NCBI GenBank assembly: GCA_030149115.1
Contig: JASBSE010000343.1
Coordinates: 1-5,765 of the forward strand
Source: Winogradskyella sp.
Lineage (GTDB): Bacteria; Bacteroidota; Bacteroidia; Flavobacteriales; Flavobacteriaceae
Direction of reading: 5' to 3'
Length of the DNA stretch: 5,765 nucleotides
Part shown: piece by piece, positions 5,427 through 5,765 of the stretch
How the letters are laid out: each line of letters begins with the position of its first letter
How positions within the stretch are numbered: the stretch's first letter is position 1
Notes under the pieces: model-generated
Told to the model about the DNA's origin: nothing
Seen by the model: only the letters and a program-made list of their open reading frames with translations
Database searches by the model: none
Made by a program: the position numbers and the translations under genes

Positions 5427-5765
5427 AGACAATCTTCAAAATATAAAATCAAGCATACCAGAACATGTTACTCTAGTTGCGGTTTCTAAAACCAAACCTG
5501 TTAGTGATTTAATGGAAGCTTATGATGCTGGTCAGCGAATTTTTGGCGAAAACAAAATTCAGGAAATGGCTGAAAAGTATGAAAAAATGCCAAAAGATAT
5601 TCAATGGCATATGATTGGCCATGTGCAACGAAATAAAGTAAAATATATGGCTGAGTTTGTGAGATTAATTCACGGTGTTGACAGCTTCAAACTACTTTAA
5701 GAAATTAATAGACAAGCTAAAAAGCACGATAGAATTATTGACTGTCTTCTTCAAATAAAAATTGC
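5416..5765 (+). pseudogene. yggS: yggS (PLP homeostasis protein) interrupted by an in-frame stop; 3' end outside window
   Basis: YggS/PLPBP proteins bind pyridoxal 5'-phosphate and buffer its cellular level; they have no known catalytic reaction. Family motifs are clear: LVAVSKTKP (20-28) with the PLP-binding lysine K25, FGENKIQE (43-50), WHMIGHVQRNK (64-74) and LIHGVDSFKLL (84-94). The reading frame then meets TAA at 5698-5700 after 94 residues, against roughly 215-230 for the family. Beyond the stop, the same frame continues as EINRQAKKHDRIIDCLLQIKI up to the window end, which is the expected YggS continuation (family pattern LLKEINKQA). So the TAA replaces a lysine AAA by one base change, without frameshift. 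A 94-residue product would lack the rest of the barrel and the PLP-phosphate site. Start ATG 5416 lies inside the end of the DUF1015 gene. Alternatives are a sequence error or a strain-specific nonsense mutation. Confidence 0.85.

Noticed and set aside
5698..5700. Programmed stop-codon readthrough or recoding in yggS
   Set aside because: TAA is the least leaky stop, no recoding structure is visible in the 65 nt downstream, and the family has no known recoding; a simple nonsense change or sequence error is more likely.

Overview
The window looks like a chromosomal segment from a member of the Flavobacteriaceae (phylum Bacteroidota). The DNA is AT-rich, and start codons lack clear Shine-Dalgarno sequences and follow A/T-rich leaders. 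Two TAnnTTTG-like -7 promoter candidates are visible, and the protein sequences have a flavobacterial flavour (for example the Pcm N-terminus and the YggS family motifs). No phage, integrase, CRISPR, tRNA or rRNA feature is visible. This is mostly ordinary core-genome territory, with a broken gene and a small palindromic repeat as the unusual parts.

Layout. (1) Positions 2-772, plus strand: the C-terminal part of an S15-family Xaa-Pro dipeptidyl-peptidase, entering from the left edge. (2) Positions 769-1410, minus strand: pcm, protein-L-isoaspartate O-methyltransferase, convergent with the peptidase; the two stop codons overlap in TTAA. (3) Positions 1411-1553: a 143-bp divergent promoter region. 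(4) Positions 1554-2513, plus strand: a Gfo/Idh/MocA NAD(P)-dependent oxidoreductase, resembling the UDP-GlcNAc 3-dehydrogenase (GnnA) branch. (5) Positions 2514-2647: a 134-bp gap holding two 33-nt REP-like units in inverted orientation, whose terminal stems differ by a compensatory base-pair change. (6) Positions 2648-5765, plus strand: a tight four-gene run made of 3-hydroxybutyryl-CoA dehydrogenase, an M23-family lipoprotein with a TTG start, a DUF1015 protein, and the beginning of yggS. Gaps are 19 nt and 3 nt, then an 11-nt overlap, so this is very probably one transcription unit. No stretch over 300 bases lacks a gene.

How the genes relate. The run combines fatty-acid/acyl-CoA redox (Hbd), envelope peptidoglycan cleavage (M23 lipoprotein), an uncharacterised DGHHR-motif protein (DUF1015) and PLP homeostasis (YggS). 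These do not form one obvious pathway and read as a housekeeping operon. DUF1015 and yggS, which overlap, are the pair most likely to be functionally connected.

Main anomaly: yggS contains an in-frame TAA at 5698-5700. The same frame then continues with clearly recognisable YggS sequence to the window edge, with no frameshift. A single A-to-T change in an AAA lysine codon would explain it. The gene is therefore either a fresh nonsense pseudogene or carries a sequence error. I see no convincing novel multi-gene system in this window.
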